64,000 nucleotides of DNA from Paulinella micropora (taxonomy: Eukaryota > Cercozoa > Imbricatea > Euglyphida > Paulinellidae), in the NCBI GenBank assembly GCA_019918135.1, contig WBZZ01005644.1, positions 1 to 64,000 on the forward strand, in the 5' to 3' direction. This document shows, one piece after another, positions 41,608 to 50,182 of this stretch (within the stretch, counting starts at the first letter, position 1; the number at the start of each line of letters is the position of its first letter). Under the pieces are notes generated by a model. That model was not told the origin of the DNA, did not search any database, and saw nothing but the letters and a program-made list of their open reading frames with translations. A program made the position numbers and the translations under genes.

Positions 41608-42115
41608 TTATTCAGCCCCAGAAACCGTCGCCGGGGGGTCTGGTAGTAAGGGTTTGTCGGAACAGGCGCCGAAGGACGCCTGAGACATCTGCGTGGCTAC
41701 CAGGTGGGTCCAGATGGCAGGTAAAAGAACAGCCAAGACGCCCAGCGCGAAAGCCCACAGGGGCAGCTGGGCTGTCCGTGGGGGCCGGCGTGCGGACAGC
41801 GAGAGCCGCAGCCAGACCACTAGGTAAGCCGCGCAGAGTAAAGAGCCCAGCCCCGTCACCCACTGGAGGCAGTACAGCCGCGACGACATGCGAGAGAGCC
41901 GCGGGGAGCCAATCTGTGCCTCTCCCCCCAGCTCTCCCGCAGCCTCCCTGGCGACCTCCTCTACCTGTTGACGGCGGTGGCGGCGGGCCAGCACCAGCCC
42001 GGTGGCGAGGGAAACCCCCGTACAGACGACACACAGGACAAGACGCGGGAACCGGGAGTGCGAGGGCGCGCCCTGACCCAAGTAAGCCAGACCAGTCGGG
42101 TAGCGTTCTAGGCAT
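41608..42115 (-). CDS. Three-helix membrane protein
   Basis: The frame starting at 42081 encodes hydrophobic helices LVLCVVCTGVSLATGLVL, CLQWVTGLGSLLCAAYLVVW and PLWAFALGVLAVLLPAIW, with a soluble Glu/Arg segment after the first. It ends at 41608. An overlapping Pro/Ala-rich frame is an artefact. It lies just downstream of another small membrane ORF on the same strand (42130-42372), so the two may be co-expressed. Family unknown. Confidence 0.5.
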
Positions 42116-42129
42116 TCAAGCCAGACGTG

Positions 42130-42372
42130 TCAGGCTAGCGGCAACAGCGTGGCACGGTAGGCCAGCGGGGGCTCCACTCCCTTTTCGCACAAGAGTATGA
42201 GCGCGAGCCCGTGCGCCAAGTTCCACACCCATATCCGCGGCAGCGTGAACAGGGCTGTCTCGCTCCAGCGGCGGTCCTTTCCGCCAATCAACTGCAGACC
42301 TGACAGCCAGGCCAAGCCACACGCAAAGGCGAGGACACCTACCAAACCGTGCCCTAAAGAAAAGCCGCGCAT
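42130..42372 (-). CDS. Two-helix membrane protein, 80 codons
   Basis: Starts MRGFSLGHG; helices GLVGVLAFACGLAWLSGL and WVWNLAHGLALILLC flank a short basic loop. It is 49 bp upstream of the next membrane ORF on the same strand. No family recognised. A hairpin sits 8 bp before its start. Confidence 0.45.
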   Translation of the reverse strand: MRGFSLGHGLVGVLAFACGLAWLSGLQLIGGKDRRWSETALFTLPRIWVWNLAHGLALILLCEKGVEPPLAYRATLLPLA

Positions 42373-42379
42373 AGCAAAA

Positions 42380-42407
42380 GTCCGGCCGGGTGCATACCCG
42401 GCCGGAC
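42380..42407. terminator. 12-bp hairpin with tetraloop
   Basis: GTCCGGCCGGGT and ACCCGGCCGGAC pair perfectly around GCAT. It lies between the membrane ORF start and the 42563 gene end, a position fitting the 3' end of the large minus-strand gene or a regulatory site. Confidence 0.6.
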
Positions 42408-42562
42408 AAGGAAGCTAGGCTTCTCGTGTCCTTTTTTTTCTTTTGTTTTAATTATATATACTAATATTACCACCAACAAAAAAAACTAAGTTACGAAGGG
42501 CTGGCGTGGAGTGAGAAGAAGAAAAGAAAAAGAAAAAAAAGGTTGGGGGAGAAAAAGGAGGG

Positions 42563-45535
42563 TTAGCTTTGCCGCGCGGGCCGAGCAGGGGGACCAGAGG
42601 GTTTGGCTCTGTGCCGCTTGAACACCAGCATACGAAAGGTTTCGGCAGTGGGGCCCGCCATGGACACTGGCGCGTGGCACTCTAGTACAAAGTCTGACAG
42701 GATTTCGGGGGCTTGCACCTGCACAAAATCCCAGTACCGATCAATTAGAAAAGCGTAGCGCACGCGCCGGTCCTTTTGTATCAAATTTAGCAGGATTTCC
42801 TTGTGCGACTGTTTCCAGCCCGCATAAAAGCTGAAAAGTGCAATACTAGAACAGGCAGCGCCCTGTGCCGGGCCGTCGTCGGACAGAATCGTAGCCAAGG
42901 TGAAGCCCTCGCGGCAGCCCGTGCCCCAGGAGACCCGCGGTCGCGTAGCCCGGGCCAGCACACCTTGCAGCCTAGAGAGCATCAAGCTCCAGGCGGTGGT
43001 CTGGGTTGCTGCAAAGTCCCCAGAGTCAAAGCCGTACACCGCCCGAAAGCCCATCACGCCCGCGATATTGACCGCGTGCCCCTCTCCGGCCCCAGCGTCC
43101 ACAAAGATCAGCTCGCCTTTTTCTTTTTGTAAGTAGTAATCAAGCAGCGCGTACAAGAGGGGCTGTGCCGTGCCCTGTGTACCGGACTCTTCCTGGTTGC
43201 GCGCGCAGGGGGACGAGCGCCTGATCATGACGGCCAAGGTTGCCGCCTCCTTACCCAGCGGCGAGGCCAGCCCGTCCCCGATCACTCCCCGTGCCTGGCG
43301 GTAGAAAAGCAGCAGCCTCTTAGCTTGCGCACACGAGCTCGGCTCGTTCGCCTTGCCGGGAAGGCACAGCACGTAGGGGTTGGCGCCTTTGCACACGACG
43401 CACACGGGCGCCGAGAAAATGTTCCCCTCCAACGTACAGTTGGGGCAGTTCCACGTGTCGCCCAAGACGCAGCCCGCCGGGAACAGCGGTGAGTCGCGGG
43501 GTGGGGGCTCTGGTTTCCCTGGGCCGTAAAGTTCCGGCTCGCCCAGGAGCTCAAGGTCCCGGGGGGCGCCTACCTGCACCTGCAGGTACGCGCCCCCGGG
43601 ACCCTGCGGTGAGTCGCGTACTACCTCCAGCAGCAGCAGACAGACCCAGACCACGAAGCAACCGACCAGCTCCTCCGACAGGCGCCGGCGTGCCGAGACC
43701 TGGTTGGGGGGGTCGTGGACTAAGAGAAAGTGCCCGGCCGGCGCCTTGCTGTTGTCGAAAAAAAGTCCACGCAGCTCCGGGGGGACGTGCGCAAAACTAG
43801 CCGCGCTGCCTAGGTTGGACAGGTAGCGGAACGCGCGCCCCAGCGTCTCGCTCGCGCTCCTCTCCGCACGCAGCGAGTAATACCACCAGCGGCCGAGCTG
43901 CACGGCGGGTGCTGGCAGCGGCTCCTGCTCCCGCCGCCGCTGCCGCAACGCGCAATGGCTAAACGTCAGCCCGTCCAGCCACTGCGCAGGCGCCTCCTCC
44001 GCACACAGCCGCAGTTCTTGGCACACCGCCAGCGCCCAGCTCTGCGCGGGCCGCAGCACGCAAGCCCGGTCTCGCAGCCGGCTCCCGTAGAAGCACAGAA
44101 AGAGTGCTAGCGCGTTCGACAACCTCAGGGTGGACGATCGCACTCGCGGCTCCGTGCTTAGCGGGCTGGCTAGGCAGCGCGCTGTGCCAGAGACCAAGAA
44201 GCGCCGTCGCTTTCTGTCCCAAGTAAAGATCTCGGGCCCCAACTCAAACATGCACCGGCGGAACGCCGCCCACAAGAACTGAGCCAGAAAGTCACACAGC
44301 TCGCCCTCCCAGTACCCGCGCCCCCCCACCTGCTGCCACGGAGCTTCTTGTGCCGACGCTGTCATAAGTTCAGGCAGCGGTTCGCCAACCTGCAGGCGCT
44401 CCGCCAAGCCCGCCCCCTGCAGGACCACCGCAGGGGTCGTCGGTGGCGGGGTAGTAGTTGTCGACAGTACTCGCAGAGGTGCGGGCGTAGGCGTGACGCG
44501 CGCTGGGGTCTTGCTCTTCCTGACAACTTGCAGGTAGTCGTCAAAATTAGAGCTTGCGCCCGGCACCGACGGTGGCCACCAACTTCTAGCCAGGCTGAGC
44601 GCTGGCTCCTGCGCAAGCGTCTCTATTTGCTCGGCAACGGCCGCTAGCCCCGCCCGACACAGCGCCGCTTGGCTACGCAGCGCTCTGAACAGCGCGGCCA
44701 GCACCAGCAGGTTTGATAACGTGCACGCTCGCTGGCATAGCAACCTCTCCACACGCGTCGTCGTACAAGAGATCGCCAGCTCTTGCGCATGCGCGAGCCC
44801 CGAGTGGGACAACATGTACTGTTGCCGTCGCTCGCTCCAGCACAGCGAACTAGGCCCGAGCTTCGAAAGCAGCAGGTTGTCGCAGCACCCCAGTGCCAGG
44901 CGTTCCACCAGGGCCGCCAGCGCGGCCCCCCGCCCCGCGTGTGCCCCTCCATTGTCCTTGTCTATCTCTACGCCTGCCCATTCACTGCAAAGCCAGAACT
45001 CGTCGTCGTCCGGCTTCTCTCCCTTGCTCGCCTTCACCCACAAGAGACAGCTCACCGCGGGCGTGCAACCCGTAGCCAAGTGCATGTACTGTTGCAGCGC
45101 CGCTCTTTTCACTAGCACGGGCAGGCTGGGGAATTGCACAAAGGCATACGTCACGTTCTCCATCTCCAAAGTATGCAATCTGGGCAGCCCGCTGTCACGG
45201 GGTGGCGACAACGACGACGTCCACGCTATTTTAGCCCACCTCTTAGCATCTAGACTTTCGATGGGTACCCGCACGGCGGGCCTTTCGCGATGGGCCGCGT
45301 CGGCCCATCGTAGTAAAGGAGCTTGGGCGGGCACACTGCTAGCAGCCTGCCCAACGCTGGCTTGCCGCCTTACGTTTTCCTTCCATTCTACAAGCCAGCG
45401 TTGTTGTCGAGCGGCAGGAGGGCTGTACTTGTAGTCTCGAACAGTTTTGGTTTTGATCTGACAACGCTGGCACACCAAACTTGCTTTCTCAAGGACGTTT
45501 AACAGCGCCTGTAGCTGCAAACCAACCGAATCCAT
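42563..45535 (-). CDS. RanBP2-type zinc finger fused to a methyltransferase-like domain, 990 codons
   Basis: Complete frame from ATG at 45535. The first 680 residues contain three weakly similar modules: one around LGPSSLCWSERRQQYMLSHS, a second around LGPEIFTWDRKRRRFLVSG, and a third around LFFDNSKAPAGHFLLVHDP. They may be degenerate kinase-like C-lobes, given the 'strand-turn-strand after N/D' look. Then comes DTWNCPNCTLEGN followed by CVVCKGANP, a RanBP2-type zinc finger (W-x-C-x2-C ... C-x2-C) that in known proteins binds ubiquitin or RNA. The last 200 residues hold LIFVDAGAGEGHAVNIAGV, a SAM-binding motif I, and YGFDSGDFA. DOT1-like, RNA or small-molecule methylation cannot be told apart. 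This is the longest intact ORF in the region. Confidence 0.6.
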   Translation of the reverse strand: MDSVGLQLQALLNVLEKASLVCQRCQIKTKTVRDYKYSPPAARQQRWLVEWKENVRRQASVGQAASSVPAQAPLLRWADAAHRERPAVRVPIESLDAKRWAKIAWTSSLSPPRDSGLPRLHTLEMENVTYAFVQFPSLPVLVKRAALQQYMHLATGCTPAVSCLLWVKASKGEKPDDDEFWLCSEWAGVEIDKDNGGAHAGRGAALAALVERLALGCCDNLLLSKLGPSSLCWSERRQQYMLSHSGLAHAQELAISCTTTRVERLLCQRACTLSNLLVLAALFRALRSQAALCRAGLAAVAEQIETLAQEPALSLARSWWPPSVPGASSNFDDYLQVVRKSKTPARVTPTPAPLRVLSTTTTPPPTTPAVVLQGAGLAERLQVGEPLPELMTASAQEAPWQQVGGRGYWEGELCDFLAQFLWAAFRRCMFELGPEIFTWDRKRRRFLVSGTARCLASPLSTEPRVRSSTLRLSNALALFLCFYGSRLRDRACVLRPAQSWALAVCQELRLCAEEAPAQWLDGLTFSHCALRQRRREQEPLPAPAVQLGRWWYYSLRAERSASETLGRAFRYLSNLGSAASFAHVPPELRGLFFDNSKAPAGHFLLVHDPPNQVSARRRLSEELVGCFVVWVCLLLLEVVRDSPQGPGGAYLQVQVGAPRDLELLGEPELYGPGKPEPPPRDSPLFPAGCVLGDTWNCPNCTLEGNIFSAPVCVVCKGANPYVLCLPGKANEPSSCAQAKRLLLFYRQARGVIGDGLASPLGKEAATLAVMIRRSSPCARNQEESGTQGTAQPLLYALLDYYLQKEKGELIFVDAGAGEGHAVNIAGVMGFRAVYGFDSGDFAATQTTAWSLMLSRLQGVLARATRPRVSWGTGCREGFTLATILSDDGPAQGAACSSIALFSFYAGWKQSHKEILLNLIQKDRRVRYAFLIDRYWDFVQVQAPEILSDFVLECHAPVSMAGPTAETFRMLVFKRHRAKPSGPPARPARQS

Positions 45536-45730
45536 CGGCGGTCCCTTATCGTCTCGAACACGTTCACCTCTCTCTCTCTCTCAAACCTTTTTACACACAC
45601 CTGTTACAAAAAGCGCTTTGCGTGAAGCGGGCGGAAGGGATGGGAAGGGAGGGCAGGAGAACAAAAGCCTCGCTCTCTCCCCCCCCCCTTCTTCCCCCCC
45701 CCCCCCCCCTTTCCCCCTCCCCCCGTCGGC

Positions 45731-46531
45731 CTAGGGGGTTGTTGCCAACCGCCGGCCGGCGGCTACAACCCTGACTTCTTTCTCGCGTAGTTCTACCGCT
45801 TGGGCCAAAGCGTCCAGACCTCCCCGTGCCCACTCTTCTTGCTGTAGTCGCTGCGTTCCCACCTGTACAGCTTGCAATTGGCTCTCTAGTCGCTGTGTTC
45901 GCGTCCTTTCAGCTTGCAGCTGTTGTTCTGATTGCACTACCCGCTCCTCCAGAGCTAGCAGCCGCCGCTCTAATCCCACGATTCGCGTATCTGGATCTGG
46001 CAGTCGTTGCTCTCTTGGCTCCGGTGGCCGCCATTGTTGTCTCTCTAGATGCTGCTTGTGCGTCCTGGCGGTTTGCAGCTCTTGCTGCAGTCGCTCTGTC
46101 AGCGTTGTGGTAGCTTGCAGTGCTTGTGCTGTTAGCACTATTGGCACTATTCGCGCCGCTTGACCTTGCGGTCGGCGCTCTAGCGGCTCCTGTGGCAGCG
46201 ACAGCATCTGTGGCTGCTGTCGTCGCAATAGGGTTGGCGGTTGCGGCTGCTGGGGGCTTGCATACACATTGAGGAGTGCTTGCGCGCTGAGTCGCTCCCG
46301 TTCTAGCTCTGCTATTTCTTGCTGCTGCATGAACAGCTTGAGCTCTGGCACATGGTCCTCCGCGTCCTGAGAATTCATCCAGTTTTTCCACTCGCTACGC
46401 CAAACTACATAATGCTCACCGAGTATTTTGTAGGTGCGCTTCTCGTTTGTCTTCACCTTCTCCACCAGTAGACTCGCTCGGCTGCACATTTCTTTTAAAT
46501 TATCGTTCCATTCCTTTTGCTTCTGCTCCAA
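45731..46531 (-). CDS. Coiled-coil protein, about 266 codons or more
   Basis: The frame is open upstream to about 46650 (ENSKKDSDAWWAELSKG) without an early ATG, so the start is uncertain; 46531 is only a TTG. It is Gln/Glu/Arg/Leu-rich with heptad spacing in several blocks (QQQEIAELERERLSAQALL, LERRLLALEERVVQSEQQL, RTQRLESQLQAVQVGTQRL) and a Pro/Gln hinge. It probably forms a long dimeric coil. Related in style to 37437-37877. A poly-C region follows its stop. Confidence 0.5.
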   Translation of the reverse strand: MEQKQKEWNDNLKEMCSRASLLVEKVKTNEKRTYKILGEHYVVWRSEWKNWMNSQDAEDHVPELKLFMQQQEIAELERERLSAQALLNVYASPQQPQPPTLLRRQQPQMLSLPQEPLERRPQGQAARIVPIVLTAQALQATTTLTERLQQELQTARTHKQHLERQQWRPPEPREQRLPDPDTRIVGLERRLLALEERVVQSEQQLQAERTRTQRLESQLQAVQVGTQRLQQEEWARGGLDALAQAVELREKEVRVVAAGRRLATTP

Positions 46532-46633
46532 TACCTCCAGACGAGGGCCTGTCCCTTTTGAGAGTTCAGCCCACCAGGCATCGGAATCTTTCTTGGAATT
46601 TTCTTTTACCTGTGCCAGCGCAAGTGTCTTCCC

Positions 46634-46659
46634 TAACTACGGACTGCCGTCCGTAGTTA
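46634..46659. terminator. 11-bp hairpin with tetraloop at an ORF end
   Basis: TAACTACGGAC and GTCCGTAGTTA pair perfectly around TGCC. The hairpin overlaps the stop of the minus-strand ORF 46637-47242 and precedes the next minus-strand ORF, so it fits a transcript-end signal. Confidence 0.6.
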
Positions 46660-47242
46660 AGTGTTTCCCGGTTCCTTTGCGCGGAGCTTTATCAAAATCT
46701 AGGTAGATGGCATGAATGAGTTCTAGTGGTGATTCCTTGATGGCCGTTACACGAAGCGCGTCCATCCTCTGTTGCAGACACCCGCAGGCTGTCCGCTTTC
46801 TCGCCAGCTTCGACTCAATCTCCTTGAGCTTTGCCGTGGTGGCAGACCAGTGCCTCCCGACCAACACAAGCGCGGTCAAAAAGGCGCCCACCTCAGCGAC
46901 CAACTCGTCATCATTCCATGTCAGTGTTGGCAAGCGCCCGACGAATTCGTCGGCCCCGCGGAAACGTAGCCAACAAGGCCCGCGGTTGGCGGGCTCCGAG
47001 ATAAAGGCCTTCCCTCGCGCAGACCAGTGATCCTGCCTGTCGAGCCGGAATAAGCGAGGCTGCTTGAGCGCCGTCTGGCTCAGCTTTCCGGCCGCCTCGA
47101 GCAAGCAGCAGTCCCCCCGCCCCTGAGCGTCCCGCAGCTCTTGTGACCACCACTTGGCGACCACCCGCAGGTTCGGGGTATTTTCGATCGTGGGGGGCTG
47201 TCCCGCAAAGCCCAACGAGCCTTCTAGTTTAGTCCGCAACAC
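46637..47242 (-). CDS. Unknown protein, about 201 codons
   Basis: Begins at a TTG in the annotated frame, but the frame is open further upstream, so the start is not fixed. The sequence reads NLRVVAKWWSQELRDAQGRG, then ELVAEVGAFLTALVLVGRHW and a Lys/Arg-rich helix. It follows the kinase-like ORF on the same strand closely. It may be linked to it or be a separate small gene. No family recognised. Confidence 0.4.
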   Translation of the reverse strand: MLRTKLEGSLGFAGQPPTIENTPNLRVVAKWWSQELRDAQGRGDCCLLEAAGKLSQTALKQPRLFRLDRQDHWSARGKAFISEPANRGPCWLRFRGADEFVGRLPTLTWNDDELVAEVGAFLTALVLVGRHWSATTAKLKEIESKLARKRTACGCLQQRMDALRVTAIKESPLELIHAIYLDFDKAPRKGTGKHLTTDGSP

Positions 47243-47289
47243 GTCAAAGTACGTGGGCGGAAGTACCCCCAGACCACTCGCCGTGAGGC

Positions 47290-48195
47290 TCAGCCAGTTT
47301 GCGAGGTGGACGGCCTGAGGGTACTCCGCCGCACTCGGGCCTGACCCCCTCCCCCCCCCCCCCCAATCTGCCTGAAATACCTAGGCCTCACGTTGCCCAG
47401 CACGAGCGACTTGCTCGTGTTACAAAAGATCGTGTCCGTTGGCGCCCAGTTAGCTAGCATGGTTTTCATAGCCGCCAGTGCTTTCAACAACCTGTCGACA
47501 AACGCCGTAAACCGCTGGACTCCCACCCCGGGCAGTGCTGCTGCTGTGTAGGCCAGTAAATCGGTCTCCTCCTGTGGGCCACGGCCGGGTGTGAAGGCCA
47601 TCGCGATCCAATGGTTCGGGGCACTGTCCAGGGCTCGCCCGTCCCCGTTCGAAGAGGATGAGGAGGAGGCCTCCTTGATGTTGAGGCAGCCGTAGACTTC
47701 AGGCGCCAGCCCCTGTTTTTGGAAGTGGTCTTGTAGTTGTAAGTGGTTGACCAAGTCCGCGACCAACGGCGCCGCCTCGCCTGGGGTGGTCTGCAGCTTC
47801 TGCAGACACAAGCCCCCCTGCCCGGCCCCGACGGACAACGCGAGGCGATCAGGCCAGTTTTGCCCCAGGCCGTACAGGCTGGCTAGGTCTGGCTGGGCGA
47901 TAACCAGGCAGCGAATGTTTGCAGGCCAGACCGTCTTCATGGCCGCAGCCAGATCAGTGTTTCGGAGCGCAAGAAGCCTGGGGGCTAGGCCGGAATTGCC
48001 CTCGCGCGATTTGTGCTCTTCCACTTGCAAGGGAATCCACCCTTCGAGCAGAAGTTCTACTGCTTCGGCCGGTTGGGTTGGTAATACGCCGGCCTCTCTT
48101 TGGTGCTGCCGGCATACTCTCTTTAGCAGGCCGATCAGCTGCACCACGTGCCCGCGCTCAGCCTGCACTCTAGCCCGCTTGGTCGGTGGGTCCAT
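47290..48195 (-). CDS. Kinase-like protein, about 302 codons
   Basis: I place the start at the ATG at 48195 (MDPPTKRARVQAERG); upstream codons cross a G run. The N-terminal half is alpha/beta-like (NIRCLVIAQPDLASLYGLG). After a poly-Ser tract, HWIAMAFTPGRG is followed by RFTAFVDRLLKALAAMKTML and then PTDTIFCNTSKSLVLGN, where D and N stand five residues apart as in a kinase D-x4-N loop. No DFG is seen in this frame before the C-run end. Same family as 34690-36843. It lies in the virus-like region and may be incomplete at its C-terminus. Confidence 0.5.
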   Translation of the reverse strand: MDPPTKRARVQAERGHVVQLIGLLKRVCRQHQREAGVLPTQPAEAVELLLEGWIPLQVEEHKSREGNSGLAPRLLALRNTDLAAAMKTVWPANIRCLVIAQPDLASLYGLGQNWPDRLALSVGAGQGGLCLQKLQTTPGEAAPLVADLVNHLQLQDHFQKQGLAPEVYGCLNIKEASSSSSSNGDGRALDSAPNHWIAMAFTPGRGPQEETDLLAYTAAALPGVGVQRFTAFVDRLLKALAAMKTMLANWAPTDTIFCNTSKSLVLGNVRPRYFRQIGGGGGGGQARVRRSTLRPSTSQTG

Positions 48196-48456
48196 GGCAA
48201 CTAATCTTCGTGGAGGGGGGGGGGGGGAGGGGCCTTTTAACAATGCAGGGGCTGTCCCTCCATCCTTGGCTGAGTGCACTTGCTTCTTAGCCCCTGCCCC
48301 CGGTGCTTCCTCTCCCGCGCGGGACACGGATGGTGGTGGGGGGGTCCCGCGCGGGAAAGAAAGGGAGGAGAGTGTGGAGAGGAATGTGCCAACAAGGAAA
48401 TTAAAGAACTTTAATTTCTGTTTTAAACGGAGAGTTTACAAAGTGAAAACTTTTCA

Positions 48457-48486
48457 TGCCCCCGACAGACAGGTCTGTCGGGGGCA
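48457..48486. terminator. 13-bp hairpin with tetraloop
   Basis: TGCCCCCGACAGA and TCTGTCGGGGGCA pair perfectly around CAGG. A partial copy of the right arm (CAGGTCTGTCGGG) lies near 52361. The sequence before it (GGAGAGTTTACAAAGTGAAA) recurs at 55980-56000. Confidence 0.6.
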
Positions 48487-48544
48487 CTGTTGCGTCCTGA
48501 CAGAATGCAAGCTGACTGCGAGATCCCTGAAATCCGCGCAATAA

Positions 48545-49187
48545 TGTACAGGATGCTGATTCACGCCTGTACGAAAGCGCTAAGAAGATGCATTTTTTTT
48601 TAAATTCCAGCTGAATTTGTTACTTTTGGTTCTATATATTTCTTTTAATAAATTGTATACATCTCGCACCAAGCGGACTCTGGATCAGCGCTGAGCCTTT
48701 TCCGGGGAAACACACTGGCCCAACAATTTGGCGCCAAATTCTACTCGCGCAAAAGAAAAAGAAAATCCCACTAGACACCCGACGCCGCCGTCAAACCTCC
48801 TCCCTCTCACTTTCATCGCCCCTCTCACTTTCGTCGCCCCTCTCACTTTCGTCGCCCCTGTTCTTTGAGCCCCCGGGCTCAGGGGGCTCAAGCAAAAGAA
48901 AAAAAAAGATGGGAGAAAGAGGGGGGCACCCCCCCCCTCCCTCGCGTGTTCAACAGCTTAGGCAGCGAGTGCCAGGGCGGGCCACGGTCGACCAGCGTTA
49001 GGTGTACGGGAGCCAGCAGCCGCAGGGCGTCTATGTCGGCCGCGCTCGGCTGTTCCCAGAGGCACGATCACCAGGTACAGCTGTTCCAGAACACCGCGCT
49101 CTCACCCCGCGCGGCCCCGCTTCGTAGCGACCGGCCCCTGTTCTGTCCCCTTCTCCGAGCTATCCCCCCCCCCCAGACCAAGAAAGG
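48545..49187. repeat. Compound repeat segment with E2F-like palindrome
   Basis: 48550-48670 is duplicated at 52645-52765 (GATTCACGCCTGTACGA, AAGAAGATGCATTTTT, TTTTAATAAATT). Then comes the 16-bp palindrome AATTTGGCGCCAAATT (48725-48740), a TCACTTTCGTCGCCCC tract, the TGAGCCCCCGGGCTCA hairpin (48866-48890), and a segment 48890-49060 duplicated at 54045-54210. No gene is seen. Confidence 0.8.
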
Positions 49188-49580
49188 ATGCAGAATCTTG
49201 AGCTAGACATCACGAAATGTCACCTGCTGGAACAGGTTTGTTTGCAGTGGGAGAAGCTCCGCCTAAAAAATGCTGCAAGAGCTTTGGTTCGAGAATGTCA
49301 ACAAGTGAAGAATTTTATTCTGCCCCAGCTCCTGTGCAAGGAGGCAATACTAAGATTGTGGAAATTAAATAATCTTCACAGCCTTGGGTTCAAATGCGCC
49401 ACTTGGCGGGTCTCCAGGTTGCTAGAGCTAACAGCCGGCCATTGTACCAAGCTCAAAACTATCCACCTACCTAAAAACATCCGATGCAAGAAAGCTAGGC
49501 TTCTCTTCCGAGACCTGCCGCTCTTGCAGGTGCCGCAGAAAGTTTACCCTGGATTTTTCGCAGTGCACGCACATGCCTGA
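49188..49580 (+). pseudogene. LRR-type ORF, partial copy of 51550-52242
   Basis: Reads MQNLELDITKCHLLEQV and ILPQLLCKEAILRLWKLNNL, nearly the same as the frame at 51685-52040. The copy lacks part of the end of its relative. Leucine-spaced strands (KLKTIHLPKNIRCKKA) fit an irregular leucine-rich repeat. It looks like a duplicated remnant. The 49581-50180 stretch after it has no gene but holds the CCTTAACCAAATTGGTTAAGG palindrome at 50032-50052. Confidence 0.55.
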
Positions 49581-50182
49581 ACTAAACCTGCCCGAACCGT
49601 CTGGCCCCCACAAAATGGTGCAAAAGATTGGTTGTGCTTCGGTTCGGCCCCCTAGTCAAGACCCGTCGGCGTAATTTGCTAGCAACAACTTTTTAATCAC
49701 GGCTGGCTGCAGCGCAGCTGCCAGCCCAAACTGCATGTTCCGCTTCTTCCGATGAACGATACTGATTGGTTTCATCGTTCCACCAATAACCAATAAAACG
49801 GAGATTTTTGTCACCCAGCTTTACCTTGTACTCTGGCGCAGTCGCAGTCGATTGAAAGCGGCTTTCTGCCGCTACGAGCAGATTTTAACTGCATGAATCG
49901 TCTTAGTCTTTGACAAAAGTTTTAATCTACGAGGTGCAAACTAAAACAAGAGAGGTCCCGCCAAGAGAAGCGCCTCTCCCGCTTCGGGGGGGGGGGGGTA
50001 GGGGCGCGCTAAAGAAAGTGTACACCCAAATCCTTAACCAAATTGGTTAAGGAATTGGCACTGGAAAACTGGGAGGGGGATGCCAAAAGGACAACAACAA
50101 AAAAGGGAGGGGGGGGACGCCTCTCCCCCTCCTCTCTGTTTTTTTTCCATTCTCCTGTAAGACAGGAAAGATTGGAAAAAAA

